A stretch of 64,000 nt of DNA, taken from the NCBI GenBank assembly GCA_050247515.1, contig JBFWUB010000015.1, positions 1 to 64,000 of the forward strand. Direction: 5' to 3'. The position numbers were made by a program, and so were the translations under genes. The notes below the pieces were generated by a model. It made no database searches. It worked only from the letters and a program-made list of their open reading frames with translations, and was not told the origin of the DNA. Of this stretch, positions 50,789-60,116 are shown piece after piece. The DNA comes from RAM1 sp050247515. Lineage in GTDB: Bacteria > Pseudomonadota > Gammaproteobacteria > Burkholderiales > Burkholderiaceae_C. Each line of letters starts with the position of its first letter. The stretch's first letter is position 1.

Positions 50789-51568
50789 TCAGGTGCCGGC
50801 GTGCAGGCCGGGGCGATCCCAGCGCCAGGGCGTGTCGCCAAATACACCCGCAATGACATCGGCCAGCGCCGGGTCATGGGCCTTCAGCGCGGCACGGGTT
50901 GCCACCGGCCCGTGCACACCGTTGGCCGCGCTCTGGTGACGGTTGGCGTCAAACCAGCTCTGCACCCCTTCGGCCCAGTATTCAGACGCATTGGCCGCCG
51001 CATAGGTGCGCTGCCACAGGCCCGCGTCCATGGCCTGGCGGTACAGCGTGCGCAGGCGCGGGGCCAGGGCAGCGTCCAGCCGGGTGGCGGCCAGGTCAAA
51101 CACCGTGTGGGCAAATTCGTGCACCAGAATGCTTTCACCCCGGTAGCGGTCGCCAGTGAGGCCCAGCAGGTTTTCCTCGGCCACGCTGCACACCGGGCGC
51201 TCGCGCGTGGCGCCCACACCGCGGGTGCGGGCGTTCCAGTGCTCGCGCGGCTGCAGGTCGGCGTATTCGGGCAGGTCGGTGGTGAGCTCATCGCGCCCGA
51301 TCACGGCCACGCGCACGCCCGCGGCCCGCAGCACCGCCAGCAAGTCCGCGCGGCGCGCCAGCATGCCCTGCACCACCTGCGCGGCCGCCTGCAGCGCCAG
51401 CGGGTCCACCCGCGCCGACGCCATCACCGGCAGGCCGCCCGCATCCACCCACTGTGCGTAAAAACCGCCGCGGGGCTGGGCGCGCAATGCGAGCGGCACG
51501 GCGGCCAGCGCCGCCGCGCCCAGCAGGACGCGGCGGCGGGCGGACAATCCAGTGGGGCCAGCATGCAT
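50789..51568 (-). CDS. Exported HEFAH metallopeptidase-like protein
   Basis: A 259-residue secreted protein. A signal with a twin-arginine-like RRRVLLGAAA ends in a hydrophobic segment (ALRAQ). The zinc motif is ILVHEFAHTVF (H150, E151, H154). A downstream segment ASEYWAEGVQSWFD supplies a glutamate ligand in a gluzincin-like arrangement, comparable to anthrax lethal factor-type or M34/M48-like cores. No family name is certain. Two cysteine-poor flanks suggest periplasmic action. The substrate is unknown. Its start is 57 bp from the divergent ABC exporter. Confidence 0.72.
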   Translation of the reverse strand: MHAGPTGLSARRRVLLGAAALAAVPLALRAQPRGGFYAQWVDAGGLPVMASARVDPLALQAAAQVVQGMLARRADLLAVLRAAGVRVAVIGRDELTTDLPEYADLQPREHWNARTRGVGATRERPVCSVAEENLLGLTGDRYRGESILVHEFAHTVFDLAATRLDAALAPRLRTLYRQAMDAGLWQRTYAAANASEYWAEGVQSWFDANRHQSAANGVHGPVATRAALKAHDPALADVIAGVFGDTPWRWDRPGLHAGT

Positions 51569-51625
51569 GGCCGCACTGTAGCGCCCCCACGTCTCGCCCT
51601 GCGTATCACCTCTACACTAGCCCGC

Positions 51626-53413
51626 ATGGCCAATGCATCCGACGCCCGCAAGGGCAACCCCCGATCCCTGTCCGGCCTGCTGCCGTTCCTGCGACCCTAC
51701 CGGGGGCGCCTGGCGCTGGCCGGCTTGTTCCTGGTGCTGGCGGCGGTGGCCACGCTGCTGTTTCCGGTGGCGCTGCGCGGGCTGATCGACGGCGGTCTGG
51801 TCAGCACAGCCCAGGCCGACAAAGGTGCGCAGGTGATGGCGCTGCGCGAGCATTTCCTGGCGCTGTTTGCGGTGGCCGTGGCGCTGGGCCTGTTCAGCGC
51901 CGCGCGGTTTTACACCGTGAGCTGGCTGGGCGAACGCGTCACGGCCGACATCCGCAACGCCGTCTACGCCCACGTGCTGCGTCAGAGCCCCGAGTTTTTT
52001 GAAACCACGCAGACCGGTGAAGTGCTGTCACGCCTGACCACTGACACGACGCTGGTGCAGACGGTGGTGGGCTCGTCGCTGAGCATGGGCCTGCGCAATG
52101 CCGTGATGGGTGTGGGCGCGCTGGCCATGCTGGTATGGACCAACCCCTATGTGATGACGCAGGTGCTGCTGATCATCGTGCTGGTGGTGCTGCCCACCAT
52201 GTGGTTTGGCCGCCGGGTGCGCAAACTCTCGCGCGCCAGCCAGGACCGCGTGGCCGATTCCAGCGCGATTGCGGCCGAGGTGCTCAATGCCATCCCCGTG
52301 GTGCAAAGCTACACGGCCGAGGGCCGCGAGGCCGCGCGGTTCGATGCGTCCACCGACGATGCCTTTCGCACTGCGGTGCGGCGCACCCGCGCACGTTCGG
52401 CGCTGGTGGCGTTCGTCATCATTGCCAACGCCGCCTTGTTGCTGTGGGGGCTGTACCAGGGCACACAGGCCGTGCTGGCCGGCAAGATCAGCGCAGGCCA
52501 CCTGGGCCAGACGGTGGTGTACGTGATCATCCTGGCCGGTGCGGTGGCGGTGCTGGGCGAGGTCTATGGCGACCTGCTGCGAGCCGCTGGTGCCACGGAG
52601 CGGCTGATGGAGCTGCTGGATACACGTTCACCGATTGCATCGCCCGACAAGCCCGCGGCAGCGGGCATCACGCCCGCGGGCAGCGCTGTGGCGTTCGATG
52701 GCGTGACCTTCCATTACCCGTCGCGGCCCGCGCTGCCCGCGATGGCGGACTTCAACCTGCACATCGCGCCCGGTGAAACCGTGGCCCTGGTCGGGCCCAG
52801 CGGCGCAGGCAAGAGCACGGTGTTCCAGCTGCTGCTGCGCTTTTACGACCCCGCCGCTGGCACGATCACCCTGGACGGCGTGCCCACGCGCGCACTCGCG
52901 CTGCACGACCTGCGCCAGCGCATCGGCATCGTGCCGCAGGACGCGGTGATCTTTTCGGCCAGCGCGCTGGAGAACATCCGCTACGGCAAGCCCGGTGCCA
53001 GCGACGCCGAAGTGCACGCGGCGGCCACCGCCGCGTTTGCCGACGGCTTCATCCGCGCGCTGCCCGAGGGCTACGACACCTTTCTGGGCGAGCGCGGCGT
53101 GCGCCTGTCGGGCGGGCAGCGACAGCGCATTGCGATTGCACGGGCCATGCTGAAGAACCCGCCGCTGCTGCTGCTGGACGAAGCCACCAGCGCGCTGGAT
53201 GCCGAGAGCGAGCGCATGGTGCAGGCCGCACTGGAAACCGCCATGCGCGACCGCACCACGCTGGTCATTGCCCACCGGCTGGCCACGGTGCAGCAGGCCG
53301 ACCGGATTGTGGTGATGGACCATGGCCGCATCGTGGAGCAAGGCACGCACGACTCGCTGATGGCGGCCGGCGGCACGTACGCAAGACTCGCCGCACTACA
53401 GTTCATGGACTGA
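51626..53413 (+). CDS. ABC exporter, MsbA/BmrA-like half-transporter
   Basis: A 595-residue fused exporter: six membrane helices in residues about 20-320, then an ATPase domain. Walker A is GPSGAGKST (about 390-398), the signature LSGGQRQRIAIARAM, Walker B LLLLDEATSALD, and H-loop VIAHRLATV. The transmembrane part ends at LLDTRSPIAS. It belongs to the lipid/peptide/drug half-exporter class (PglK, MsbA, BmrA). It has no gene partners for a specific substrate, so lipid or multidrug export are equally open. The ATG at 51626 begins where the soluble N terminus starts; upstream frame is antisense to the HEFAH gene. Confidence 0.92.
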   Translation: MANASDARKGNPRSLSGLLPFLRPYRGRLALAGLFLVLAAVATLLFPVALRGLIDGGLVSTAQADKGAQVMALREHFLALFAVAVALGLFSAARFYTVSWLGERVTADIRNAVYAHVLRQSPEFFETTQTGEVLSRLTTDTTLVQTVVGSSLSMGLRNAVMGVGALAMLVWTNPYVMTQVLLIIVLVVLPTMWFGRRVRKLSRASQDRVADSSAIAAEVLNAIPVVQSYTAEGREAARFDASTDDAFRTAVRRTRARSALVAFVIIANAALLLWGLYQGTQAVLAGKISAGHLGQTVVYVIILAGAVAVLGEVYGDLLRAAGATERLMELLDTRSPIASPDKPAAAGITPAGSAVAFDGVTFHYPSRPALPAMADFNLHIAPGETVALVGPSGAGKSTVFQLLLRFYDPAAGTITLDGVPTRALALHDLRQRIGIVPQDAVIFSASALENIRYGKPGASDAEVHAAATAAFADGFIRALPEGYDTFLGERGVRLSGGQRQRIAIARAMLKNPPLLLLDEATSALDAESERMVQAALETAMRDRTTLVIAHRLATVQQADRIVVMDHGRIVEQGTHDSLMAAGGTYARLAALQFMD

Positions 53414-53420
53414 ACTGCTT

Positions 53421-53864
53421 TTACTGAAGTGGTTCCTTGAGTGACTTCGGGATCGGAAGCGGCAGGACGCTGATGCCCTCTTCAATCAAAGCCTCGGCTT
53501 CTTCACGCGACGCCTGGCCACGGATGTTGCGCTCGTCGACCTCGCCGTAGTGAATACGGCGGGCTTCTTCGGCAAACCGTTCGCCTACGTCTTCGGTGCT
53601 GGCCATGACCTCGCGCGCCATCCTGAGCCAGGCCGCCTGCAGCGTGCGGCTGGTGGGCGACATGACATCCTGGCGTTCAGGCGCGGGTTCTCTGGCGGCG
53701 CCCAGGTTCAGGCGCGGGGCCGAGAGCATCTTGGTGATGGCGCGGTCGCCGCACATCGGGCATTCGACCAGCCCACGGCCCAACTGCCCCTGGAAGTCGT
53801 CTTCTGAAGCAAACCAGCCTTCAAACTCATGCTGGTGGGCGCATTGCAGGTTCAGTACCTTCAT
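53421..53864 (-). CDS. DUF1178 family protein
   Basis: A 147-residue protein of unknown function. The start MKVLNLQCAHQHEFEGWFAS and CPMCGDRAITKMLSAPRLN show a two-pair cysteine/histidine motif like a small zinc ribbon (C8, H10 or H12, C54, C57). A helical C terminus follows. The family is found almost only in Alpha- and Betaproteobacteria, often near nuo. Starts at ATG 53864, 8 bp after the NUDIX gene. A longer frame upstream lies antisense to nothing useful and is not chosen. Confidence 0.85.
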   Translation of the reverse strand: MKVLNLQCAHQHEFEGWFASEDDFQGQLGRGLVECPMCGDRAITKMLSAPRLNLGAAREPAPERQDVMSPTSRTLQAAWLRMAREVMASTEDVGERFAEEARRIHYGEVDERNIRGQASREEAEALIEEGISVLPLPIPKSLKEPLQ

Positions 53865-53872
53865 GGCCCGGA

Positions 53873-54481
53873 TTATCTGCCAGTGGTCGGGGGCGGCGCA
53901 GCCTGCCAGTCCAGTGACCATGCGCCCGACACGACGTTTTGCAGCCAGACCAGGCAGGTCAGCGACTTGGCATCAGTCAGCGCGCCGGTGCGGCTCCATT
54001 CCAGCAGTTGCGCGGGCGTGGCGGTGAATACGTCCAGGAACTCACCCTCATCCAGTTGATGCGGGCCGGCTTGCAGGCCGCGTGCAAAGTAGATGTGCAG
54101 CACTTCGGTGGAATAGGCAATGGCCAGGTGCATGGCGCCGGCGCGCGCCCATTCACGTGCGGTGTAGCCGGTTTCCTCCAGCAGCTCGCGCTGGCCGCAA
54201 AGTAGCGGGTCTTCACCCACATCCAGCTTGCCGGCGGGGAACTCGATCATGTGCAGGCCCACCGGGTAGCGGAACTGCCGCTCCACCACCACGCGGCCGT
54301 CGTCCAGCAGCGGCACAACCACCACCGCGCCCGGATGGGCCACGTACTCACGCGTGGCATGGTTGCCGTCGGGCAGGCGCACGTTGTCGCGGTAGGCCTT
54401 GAGGAAGTTGCCCTCAAACAGCGTCTGGCCGCCGGTGCGGTGTTCGGTCAGGTCGCGCGTGGGAACGGCAGGGTCAGTCAC
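53873..54481 (-). CDS. NUDIX hydrolase, ADP-ribose pyrophosphatase-like
   Basis: A 202-residue NUDIX hydrolase. The catalytic box GKLDVGEDPLLCGQRELLEE plus TGY (about 85-107) fits G-x5-E-x7-R-E-x2-E-E-x-G. The proline-rich strand EFPAGKLD and the VVVERQFRYPVG segment are typical of ADP-ribose pyrophosphatases. It hydrolyses a nucleoside-diphosphate linked compound, probably ADP-ribose. Overlaps the DUF2818 gene by 8 bases in the same operon. Confidence 0.92.
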   Translation of the reverse strand: MTDPAVPTRDLTEHRTGGQTLFEGNFLKAYRDNVRLPDGNHATREYVAHPGAVVVVPLLDDGRVVVERQFRYPVGLHMIEFPAGKLDVGEDPLLCGQRELLEETGYTAREWARAGAMHLAIAYSTEVLHIYFARGLQAGPHQLDEGEFLDVFTATPAQLLEWSRTGALTDAKSLTCLVWLQNVVSGAWSLDWQAAPPPTTGR

Positions 54482-54776
54482 GGTGCTTGACCAGGTAGCG
54501 CCAGATGAAGCCGGGAAACGCCAGCGTGATGAACAGCGCGCCGGTCACGGCGTAAAACTCCCAGCCCTGCGGTGCGATCTGGCCCATGCGCTTTTCCAGC
54601 AGCAGGCCAATGCCGCCGACGATGAAATACATCACCACCAGCTCGGCCAGCCGCACCGCCAGGCCCTTGGGCCACGCGACGGGTACGACGGCCAGCAGGC
54701 GGTGGTTGATGAACGGCAGGTTGGCAGCCACCAGGGCCGCAATGATCACCAGCCAGATGGACAGCGTCTGGGACAT
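54474..54776 (-). CDS. DUF2818 small membrane protein
   Basis: A 100-residue inner-membrane protein with three hydrophobic segments (about 7-25, 43-62, 72-92) and a basic loop (WPKGLAVRLAEL). DUF2818 proteins are found downstream of nuoN in Burkholderiales. A structural or assembly role with complex I is plausible but not shown. It lies 10 bp after nuoN on the same transcript. Confidence 0.88.
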   Translation of the reverse strand: MSQTLSIWLVIIAALVAANLPFINHRLLAVVPVAWPKGLAVRLAELVVMYFIVGGIGLLLEKRMGQIAPQGWEFYAVTGALFITLAFPGFIWRYLVKHRD

Positions 54777-54786
54777 GCGGGAACGA

Positions 54787-56274
54787 TCAGGACCCGAGTG
54801 TTTTGACGATCGCCTGTGCGCACAACGTCATCAAGCCGCCGGGCACGATGCCCAGCACCAGCACCAGCAGGCCGTTGACCGACAGCACGGCGCGCACATC
54901 GGCCGGCGCGGACACGGTGGTGGCGGTGATGGGGGCGTCAAAGTACATGACCTTCACGACGCGCAGGTAATAGAACGCGCCCACCAGCGACATCATCACG
55001 GCAAACACCGCCATGCCGATGTACAGCGCCTGGCCCGAGGCTACAAGCGCCTGCAGCACGGCCAGCTTGGCGTAAAAGCCCACCAGCGGCGGCACGCCGG
55101 CCAGCGAGAACAGGCACACGGCCATGACGCCGGCAAACAGCGGGCTGCGCTGGTTCAGGCCAGCCAGGTCGGTGATCTCTTCGCTCTCGAAACCCTCGCG
55201 CGCCAGCAGCAGGATGATGCCGAAGGTGGCCAGCGTCGTGAGCACATAGGTGATGACGTAGAACATGGACGAGCTGTAGGCATTGGCCGCCGACAGCGTG
55301 TTGCCATTGACGACGCCGGACATCAAACCCAGCAGCACAAACCCCATCTGCGAGATGGTGGAGTACGCCAGCATGCGCTTGAGGTTGGTCTGCGCAATGG
55401 CGGCCAGGTTGCCCACCAGCAGCGAGCCTATCGCCAGCAGCGCCAGCATCTGCTGCCAGTCCAGCGCAAGCGGCCACAACCCCTCGACCAGCAGCCGGAA
55501 GCAGATCGCAAACGCGGCCAACTTGGGCGCGCCGCCGATCATCAGCGTGACCGCCGTGGGCGCGCCCTGGTACACGTCGGGGATCCACATGTGAAACGGC
55601 ACCACGCCCAGCTTGAAGGCCAGGCCGGCCACAATGAACACCAGGCCGAACACCAGCACCTGGTGCTTGACCTGGCCGGAGTTGACGGCCTTGAACACGG
55701 CGTTGACATCCAGCGAGCCTGTGGCGCCGTACAGCATGGACAGACCGTACAGCAGGAAGCCGCTGGCCATGGCGCCGAGCACGAAGTACTTCATGGCGGC
55801 TTCGGTCGCGGTGGCGTTGTCGCGGCGCAGCGCCACCAGCGCGTAGCTGGACAGCGTGAGCAGTTCCAGCCCAAGGTAAATCACCAGGAAGTTGTTGCCC
55901 GAGATCATGACGAAGATGCCCAGCAGCGCGAACATCGCCAGCGTGAACATCTCGCCGCCGCGCAGCATGTCACGGTCGCCCGCATACGGGCGGCCATAGA
56001 CCAGCGTCACCATCATGGCGATGGTGGCAAAGCACTTGAGCCAGTTGCCCATGGGGTCACTGACCACCATGTTGCCAAAGCCGTACATGGTCTCGCCACC
56101 GCTGGCGTACAGCGCCTGCATGACGGCCACGACACCCAGCGTGGCCAGGGTCAGCACGTAGGTGAAGGTGCGGCGCGGGCTGGTGACGCGCAGGTCGGCC
56201 AGCGCGATCACGCAGGCCATGACCAGCAGCAGCGCTTCGGGGTAAACGACGATCCAACTGAGTTTGTCAATCAT
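54787..56274 (-). CDS. nuoN: NADH-quinone oxidoreductase subunit N
   Basis: Proton-pumping membrane subunit of complex I, an antiporter-like protein with 14 predicted helices. The 495 residues match NuoN. Diagnostic segments are LGLELLTLSSYALVAL (about 128-143), SGFLLYGLSMLYGATGS (about 166-182, with a family lysine region), FKLGVVPFHMWIPDVYQGAPT (about 222-242), and KRMLAYSTISQMGFVLLG (about 283-300). Nine bases separate it from nuoM. Confidence 0.97.
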   Translation of the reverse strand: MIDKLSWIVVYPEALLLVMACVIALADLRVTSPRRTFTYVLTLATLGVVAVMQALYASGGETMYGFGNMVVSDPMGNWLKCFATIAMMVTLVYGRPYAGDRDMLRGGEMFTLAMFALLGIFVMISGNNFLVIYLGLELLTLSSYALVALRRDNATATEAAMKYFVLGAMASGFLLYGLSMLYGATGSLDVNAVFKAVNSGQVKHQVLVFGLVFIVAGLAFKLGVVPFHMWIPDVYQGAPTAVTLMIGGAPKLAAFAICFRLLVEGLWPLALDWQQMLALLAIGSLLVGNLAAIAQTNLKRMLAYSTISQMGFVLLGLMSGVVNGNTLSAANAYSSSMFYVITYVLTTLATFGIILLLAREGFESEEITDLAGLNQRSPLFAGVMAVCLFSLAGVPPLVGFYAKLAVLQALVASGQALYIGMAVFAVMMSLVGAFYYLRVVKVMYFDAPITATTVSAPADVRAVLSVNGLLVLVLGIVPGGLMTLCAQAIVKTLGS

Positions 56275-56283
56275 CTCAATCTC

Positions 56284-57759
56284 TCAATTCAGCTTGGATT
56301 GCGCGACATGTTTAAGGAAATCAGCCACCGAGGTGTCCATGATCTGCGTGAACGGGTGCGGGAAGATGCCCATGTACAGCACGGCAATGGCCAGCAGCGA
56401 CAGCATGAGGAACTCGCGCGCGTTGATGTCGGTGAGGTTGCGCACGTCGTCATTGGCCACCGGGCCCAGGTACACGCGCTTGAACATCCACAGTGTGTAG
56501 GCCGCGCCAAAGATCAGCGCCGAGGCCGCTGCCGCGCCCAGCCAGAAGTTGGCCTTGACCGCGCCCAGAATCACCATCCATTCGCCCACAAAACCGGCGG
56601 TGGCCGGCAGGCCGCAGTTGGCCATGGCAAACAGCAGCGCAAACGCGGTGAACTTGGGCATGGTGTTGACCACGCCCCCATAGCTTGCAATCTGGCGTGA
56701 ATGCACCCGGTCGTACAGCACGCCGATGCACAGGAACATGGCACCCGAGACAAAGCCGTGCGCAATCATCTGCACAATGCCGCCGGCCACGCCCAGGTCA
56801 TTGAAGATGAAGAAACCCAGGGTGACAAAGCCCATGTGCGCCACCGACGAATAGGCCACGAGCTTCTTCATGTCCTGCTGCACCATGGCCACCAGGCCCA
56901 CGTAGATCACGGCGATGAGCGACAGCGCGATCATCAGCCAGGCCCATTCGCGCGCTGCGTCGGGTGCAATAGGCATGGAAAAGCGCAGGAAGCCATAGGC
57001 GCCCAGCTTCAGCATGATGGCCGCCAGCACGGCGGAGCCGCCGGTAGGCGCCTCCACGTGCACGTCGGGCAGCCAGGTGTGCACCGGCCACATCGGCACC
57101 TTGACCGCAAAGGCGGCAAAGAAGGCAAAGAACAGCAGCGTCTGCGTGGTGCCCGACAGCGGCAGCTTGTGCCAGGCCAGGATGTCAAAGCTGCCGCCCG
57201 ACTTGGTGTACAGGAAGATCAGCGCGACCAGCATCAGCAGCGAACCGAGCAGCGTGTACAGGAAGAACTTGAACGCCGCGTAGATCTTGTTGGGGCCGCC
57301 CCAGATGCCGATGATCAGGTACATCGGGATCAGCGTGGCCTCGAAGAACACATAGAACAGCAGGCCGTCCAGCGCGCAGAACACGCCGATCATCAGGCCG
57401 CTCAGGATCAGGAACGCGCCCATGTACTGGTTCACGCGCTCGGTGATCACCTCCCAGCCGGCGATGATGACCACCACGTTGATGAACGCGGTGAGCAGAA
57501 CGAACCAGAACGAGATGCCGTCCACCCCCAGGTGGTAGTTCACATTGAAGCGCTCGATCCAGGGCGCCTTTTCGACAAACTGCATGGCCGATGTACCGAG
57601 CTTGAAGGCGTCGTACAGCGGCAGCGTGACCAGCAGGCTCACCACGGCACCCACCAGCGCGATCCAGCGGACCGCCCTGGCGTGTTCGTCGCGGCCCAGC
57701 GCCAGCAGCACGGCGCCGAAGAAGATCGGCGTCCAGATGGCAAGGCTCAACAATCCCAT
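56284..57759 (-). CDS. nuoM: NADH-quinone oxidoreductase subunit M
   Basis: Antiporter-like proton-pumping subunit of complex I. It has 491 residues and 14 helices. Family marks are LGVDGISFWFVLLTAFINV (about 77-95), FYVFFEATLIPMYLIIGIWGG (about 134-154, with the essential Glu), VKVPMWPVHTWLPDVHVEAP (about 221-240), and KKLVAYSSVAHMGFVTLG (about 295-312). Start ATG 57759, 13 bp after nuoL. Confidence 0.97.
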   Translation of the reverse strand: MGLLSLAIWTPIFFGAVLLALGRDEHARAVRWIALVGAVVSLLVTLPLYDAFKLGTSAMQFVEKAPWIERFNVNYHLGVDGISFWFVLLTAFINVVVIIAGWEVITERVNQYMGAFLILSGLMIGVFCALDGLLFYVFFEATLIPMYLIIGIWGGPNKIYAAFKFFLYTLLGSLLMLVALIFLYTKSGGSFDILAWHKLPLSGTTQTLLFFAFFAAFAVKVPMWPVHTWLPDVHVEAPTGGSAVLAAIMLKLGAYGFLRFSMPIAPDAAREWAWLMIALSLIAVIYVGLVAMVQQDMKKLVAYSSVAHMGFVTLGFFIFNDLGVAGGIVQMIAHGFVSGAMFLCIGVLYDRVHSRQIASYGGVVNTMPKFTAFALLFAMANCGLPATAGFVGEWMVILGAVKANFWLGAAAASALIFGAAYTLWMFKRVYLGPVANDDVRNLTDINAREFLMLSLLAIAVLYMGIFPHPFTQIMDTSVADFLKHVAQSKLN

Positions 57760-57772
57760 TTTTCTTGTTCCC

Positions 57773-59800
57773 CTACTTGTTGAACCACACGAAATACGTC
57801 ATCAGCACGAACACGCCCAGGATCATCACCAGCGCGTAGTGGTACAGGTAACCCGACTGGAACCAGCGCACCAGGGCCGCAATGCGGCCCACCAGCTTCC
57901 AGGAGCCGTTGACGATGGCGCCGTCGATCACGGCCTGGTCGCCGCCCTTCCACAGGCCCACACCCAGCGCGCGCGCGCCGCGCGCCAGCACGTTTTCGTT
58001 GAACCAGTCCATGTAGTACTTGTTCTCCATCAGCGTGTAGACCGGCTGCACGCGCGCCTTGATGGCCGCCGGCAGCGCCGGGTTGACCATGTACATGTAG
58101 TACGACAGCGCCACGCCGGCCAGGGCCAGGTAGAACGGCGCGGTGAAGAACGCGTGCCCGGCCATCTGCAGCGGGCCGTGGACCATCTTGGCCAGCTCGG
58201 CCATGGCCGGGTGCCTGGCCGCGTCGACAAGGATCGCGTCCTTGAAGAATTCACCGAACAGCATGGGCATCATGGTCAGGAAGCCGATGACGACCGAGGG
58301 CACCGCCAGCAGCAGCAGCGGCGCGGTCACTACCCAGGGCGACTCGTGCGGCTGGTGGTCGTCGTGGCCGTGGCCGTGATCGCCGTGGTGGTCGTCATGA
58401 TGGGCGTCGGGGTTCTGGTCGAAGCGCTCCTTGCCATGGAACACCAGGAAGTACATGCGAAATGAATAGAACGCCGTGACAAACACACCGGCCAGCACGG
58501 CAAAGTAGGCAAAGCCGGCACCGGGCAGCTTGCTGAAATGCACCGCCTCGATGATGCTGTCCTTGGAATAGAAGCCCGCAAACAGCGGCGTGCCGATCAG
58601 CGCCAGCGAGCCCAGCAGCGAGGTGATCCAGGTGATGGGCATGTACTTGCGCAGGCCGCCCATCCAGCGGATGTCCTGGTTGTGGTGGCAGCCCATGATG
58701 ACCGAGCCGGCCGCCAGGAACAGCAGTGCCTTGAAGAACGCGTGCGTCATCAGGTGGAACACCGCCACCGAATAGGCCGACGCGCCCAGCGCCACCGTCA
58801 TGTAACCCAGCTGCGAGAGCGTGGAATAGGCCACCACGCGCTTGATGTCGTTCTGGATGATGCCCAGAAAGCCCATGAACAGCGCGGTGATCGCGCCGAT
58901 CACCAGGATGAAGCTCAGGGCCGTGTCGCTCAGCTCGTACAGCGGCGACATGCGCGCGACCATGAAGATGCCGGCCGTCACCATGGTGGCGGCGTGGATC
59001 AACGCGGAAATCGGCGTGGGGCCTTCCATGGAGTCGGGCAGCCACACATGCAGCGGGAATTGCGCCGACTTGCCCATGGCGCCGATGAACAGGCAGATAC
59101 AGATCACGGTGATCAGCATCCAGTCGGTGCCGGGGAAGCCAATCCTGGCCAGGTCGCCCGCCTTGGCGAAGGCCTCGGTGTAGTTCAGCGTGCCGGCATA
59201 GGCCGCGATCAGGCCAATGCCCAGGATGAAGCCGAAGTCACCCACCCGGTTGACCAGGAAGGCCTTCATGTTGGCAAAGATCGCCGTGGGCTTGTTGAAC
59301 CAGAAGCCGATCAGCAGGTACGACACCAGGCCCACCGCCTCCCAGCCAAAGAACAGCTGCAGCATGTTGTTGCTCATGACGAGCATCAGCATCGAGAAGG
59401 TGAACAGCGAGATGTAGGCAAAGAATCGGTTGTAGCCCTCGTCTTCTTCCATGTAGCCGATGGTGTAGATGTGCACCATCAGCGACACAAAGGTCACCAC
59501 GCACATCATCATGGCCGTGAGGCCGTCCACCAGGAAGCCGACTTCCATCTTCAGGCCGCCCACCACCATCCAGGTGTAGAGCGTCTCGTTGAAGCGCGCG
59601 CCGTCCAAGGCCACGCTCTTGAGCGTCATGGCCGACAGGATGAAGGCGACCAGCACGCCCAGGATGGTGAGCGTGTGCGACAGGCGCCGGCCGATCCAGT
59701 TGCCGCCGAAGGTGGTGCCAAAGATGCCGGCCAGCACGGCGCCAGCCAGGGGAGCCAGCGGGACTGCCAGCAGGGTTGAAGCGTTGAGGGTCGAAGCCAT
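57773..59800 (-). CDS. nuoL: NADH-quinone oxidoreductase subunit L
   Basis: Largest antiporter-like subunit of complex I, with a lateral helix linking the pump units. The 675 residues are slightly longer than the E. coli protein (613). Marks are FLVDGLTAMMMCVVTFVSL, FFGWEAVGLVSYLLIGFW (essential Glu), FPLHVWLPDSMEGPTPISAL and KRVVAYSTLSQLGYM. The C terminus has a lateral helix and a terminal membrane segment. A His/Asp-rich loop (about residues 463-488, between helices near the C terminus) explains part of the added length and may bind metal. Confidence 0.97.
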   Translation of the reverse strand: MASTLNASTLLAVPLAPLAGAVLAGIFGTTFGGNWIGRRLSHTLTILGVLVAFILSAMTLKSVALDGARFNETLYTWMVVGGLKMEVGFLVDGLTAMMMCVVTFVSLMVHIYTIGYMEEDEGYNRFFAYISLFTFSMLMLVMSNNMLQLFFGWEAVGLVSYLLIGFWFNKPTAIFANMKAFLVNRVGDFGFILGIGLIAAYAGTLNYTEAFAKAGDLARIGFPGTDWMLITVICICLFIGAMGKSAQFPLHVWLPDSMEGPTPISALIHAATMVTAGIFMVARMSPLYELSDTALSFILVIGAITALFMGFLGIIQNDIKRVVAYSTLSQLGYMTVALGASAYSVAVFHLMTHAFFKALLFLAAGSVIMGCHHNQDIRWMGGLRKYMPITWITSLLGSLALIGTPLFAGFYSKDSIIEAVHFSKLPGAGFAYFAVLAGVFVTAFYSFRMYFLVFHGKERFDQNPDAHHDDHHGDHGHGHDDHQPHESPWVVTAPLLLLAVPSVVIGFLTMMPMLFGEFFKDAILVDAARHPAMAELAKMVHGPLQMAGHAFFTAPFYLALAGVALSYYMYMVNPALPAAIKARVQPVYTLMENKYYMDWFNENVLARGARALGVGLWKGGDQAVIDGAIVNGSWKLVGRIAALVRWFQSGYLYHYALVMILGVFVLMTYFVWFNK

Positions 59801-59807
59801 TCTTGTT

Positions 59808-60116
59808 TTAACCCTTCAGCGTATTCAGTTCGTCCACGTTGATGCTGGACTTGTTGCGGAACAGCAGCACCAGGATGGCCAGGCCGATGGCCGACTCGGC
59901 CGCGGCCACCGTCAGGATGAAGAACACGAACACCTGGCCGTGCATGTCGCCCAGGTAGTGCGAGAACGCCACGAAGTTCATGTTCACCGCCAGCAGCATC
60001 AGTTCGATGGCCATCAGCAGCACGATGAGGTTGCGCCGGTTCAGGAAGATGCCGATGACCGACAGCGCGAACAGGATCGCGCCCAGGGAAAGAAAATGTC
60101 CAAGCGTGAGCGTCAT
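59808..60116 (-). CDS. nuoK: NADH-quinone oxidoreductase subunit K
   Basis: Small membrane subunit of complex I, 102 residues, three helices. It has the essential buried glutamates: one in LLMAIELMLLAVNMNFV and another in AAAESAIGLAILVLLFR. The sequence begins MTLTLGHFLSLGAILFALS. Its ATG at 60116 overlaps the nuoJ stop (ATGA), so the order nuoJ-nuoK is translationally coupled. Helix content and length are typical. Confidence 0.97.
   Translation of the reverse strand: MTLTLGHFLSLGAILFALSVIGIFLNRRNLIVLLMAIELMLLAVNMNFVAFSHYLGDMHGQVFVFFILTVAAAESAIGLAILVLLFRNKSSINVDELNTLKG

Noticed and set aside
54586..56700. A 704-codon open frame on the plus strand opposite nuoN and nuoM
   Set aside because: It is His/Gln/Arg/Gly-biased, has no domain, and mirrors two well-supported nuo genes. 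Long antisense frames are expected in high-GC coding DNA.
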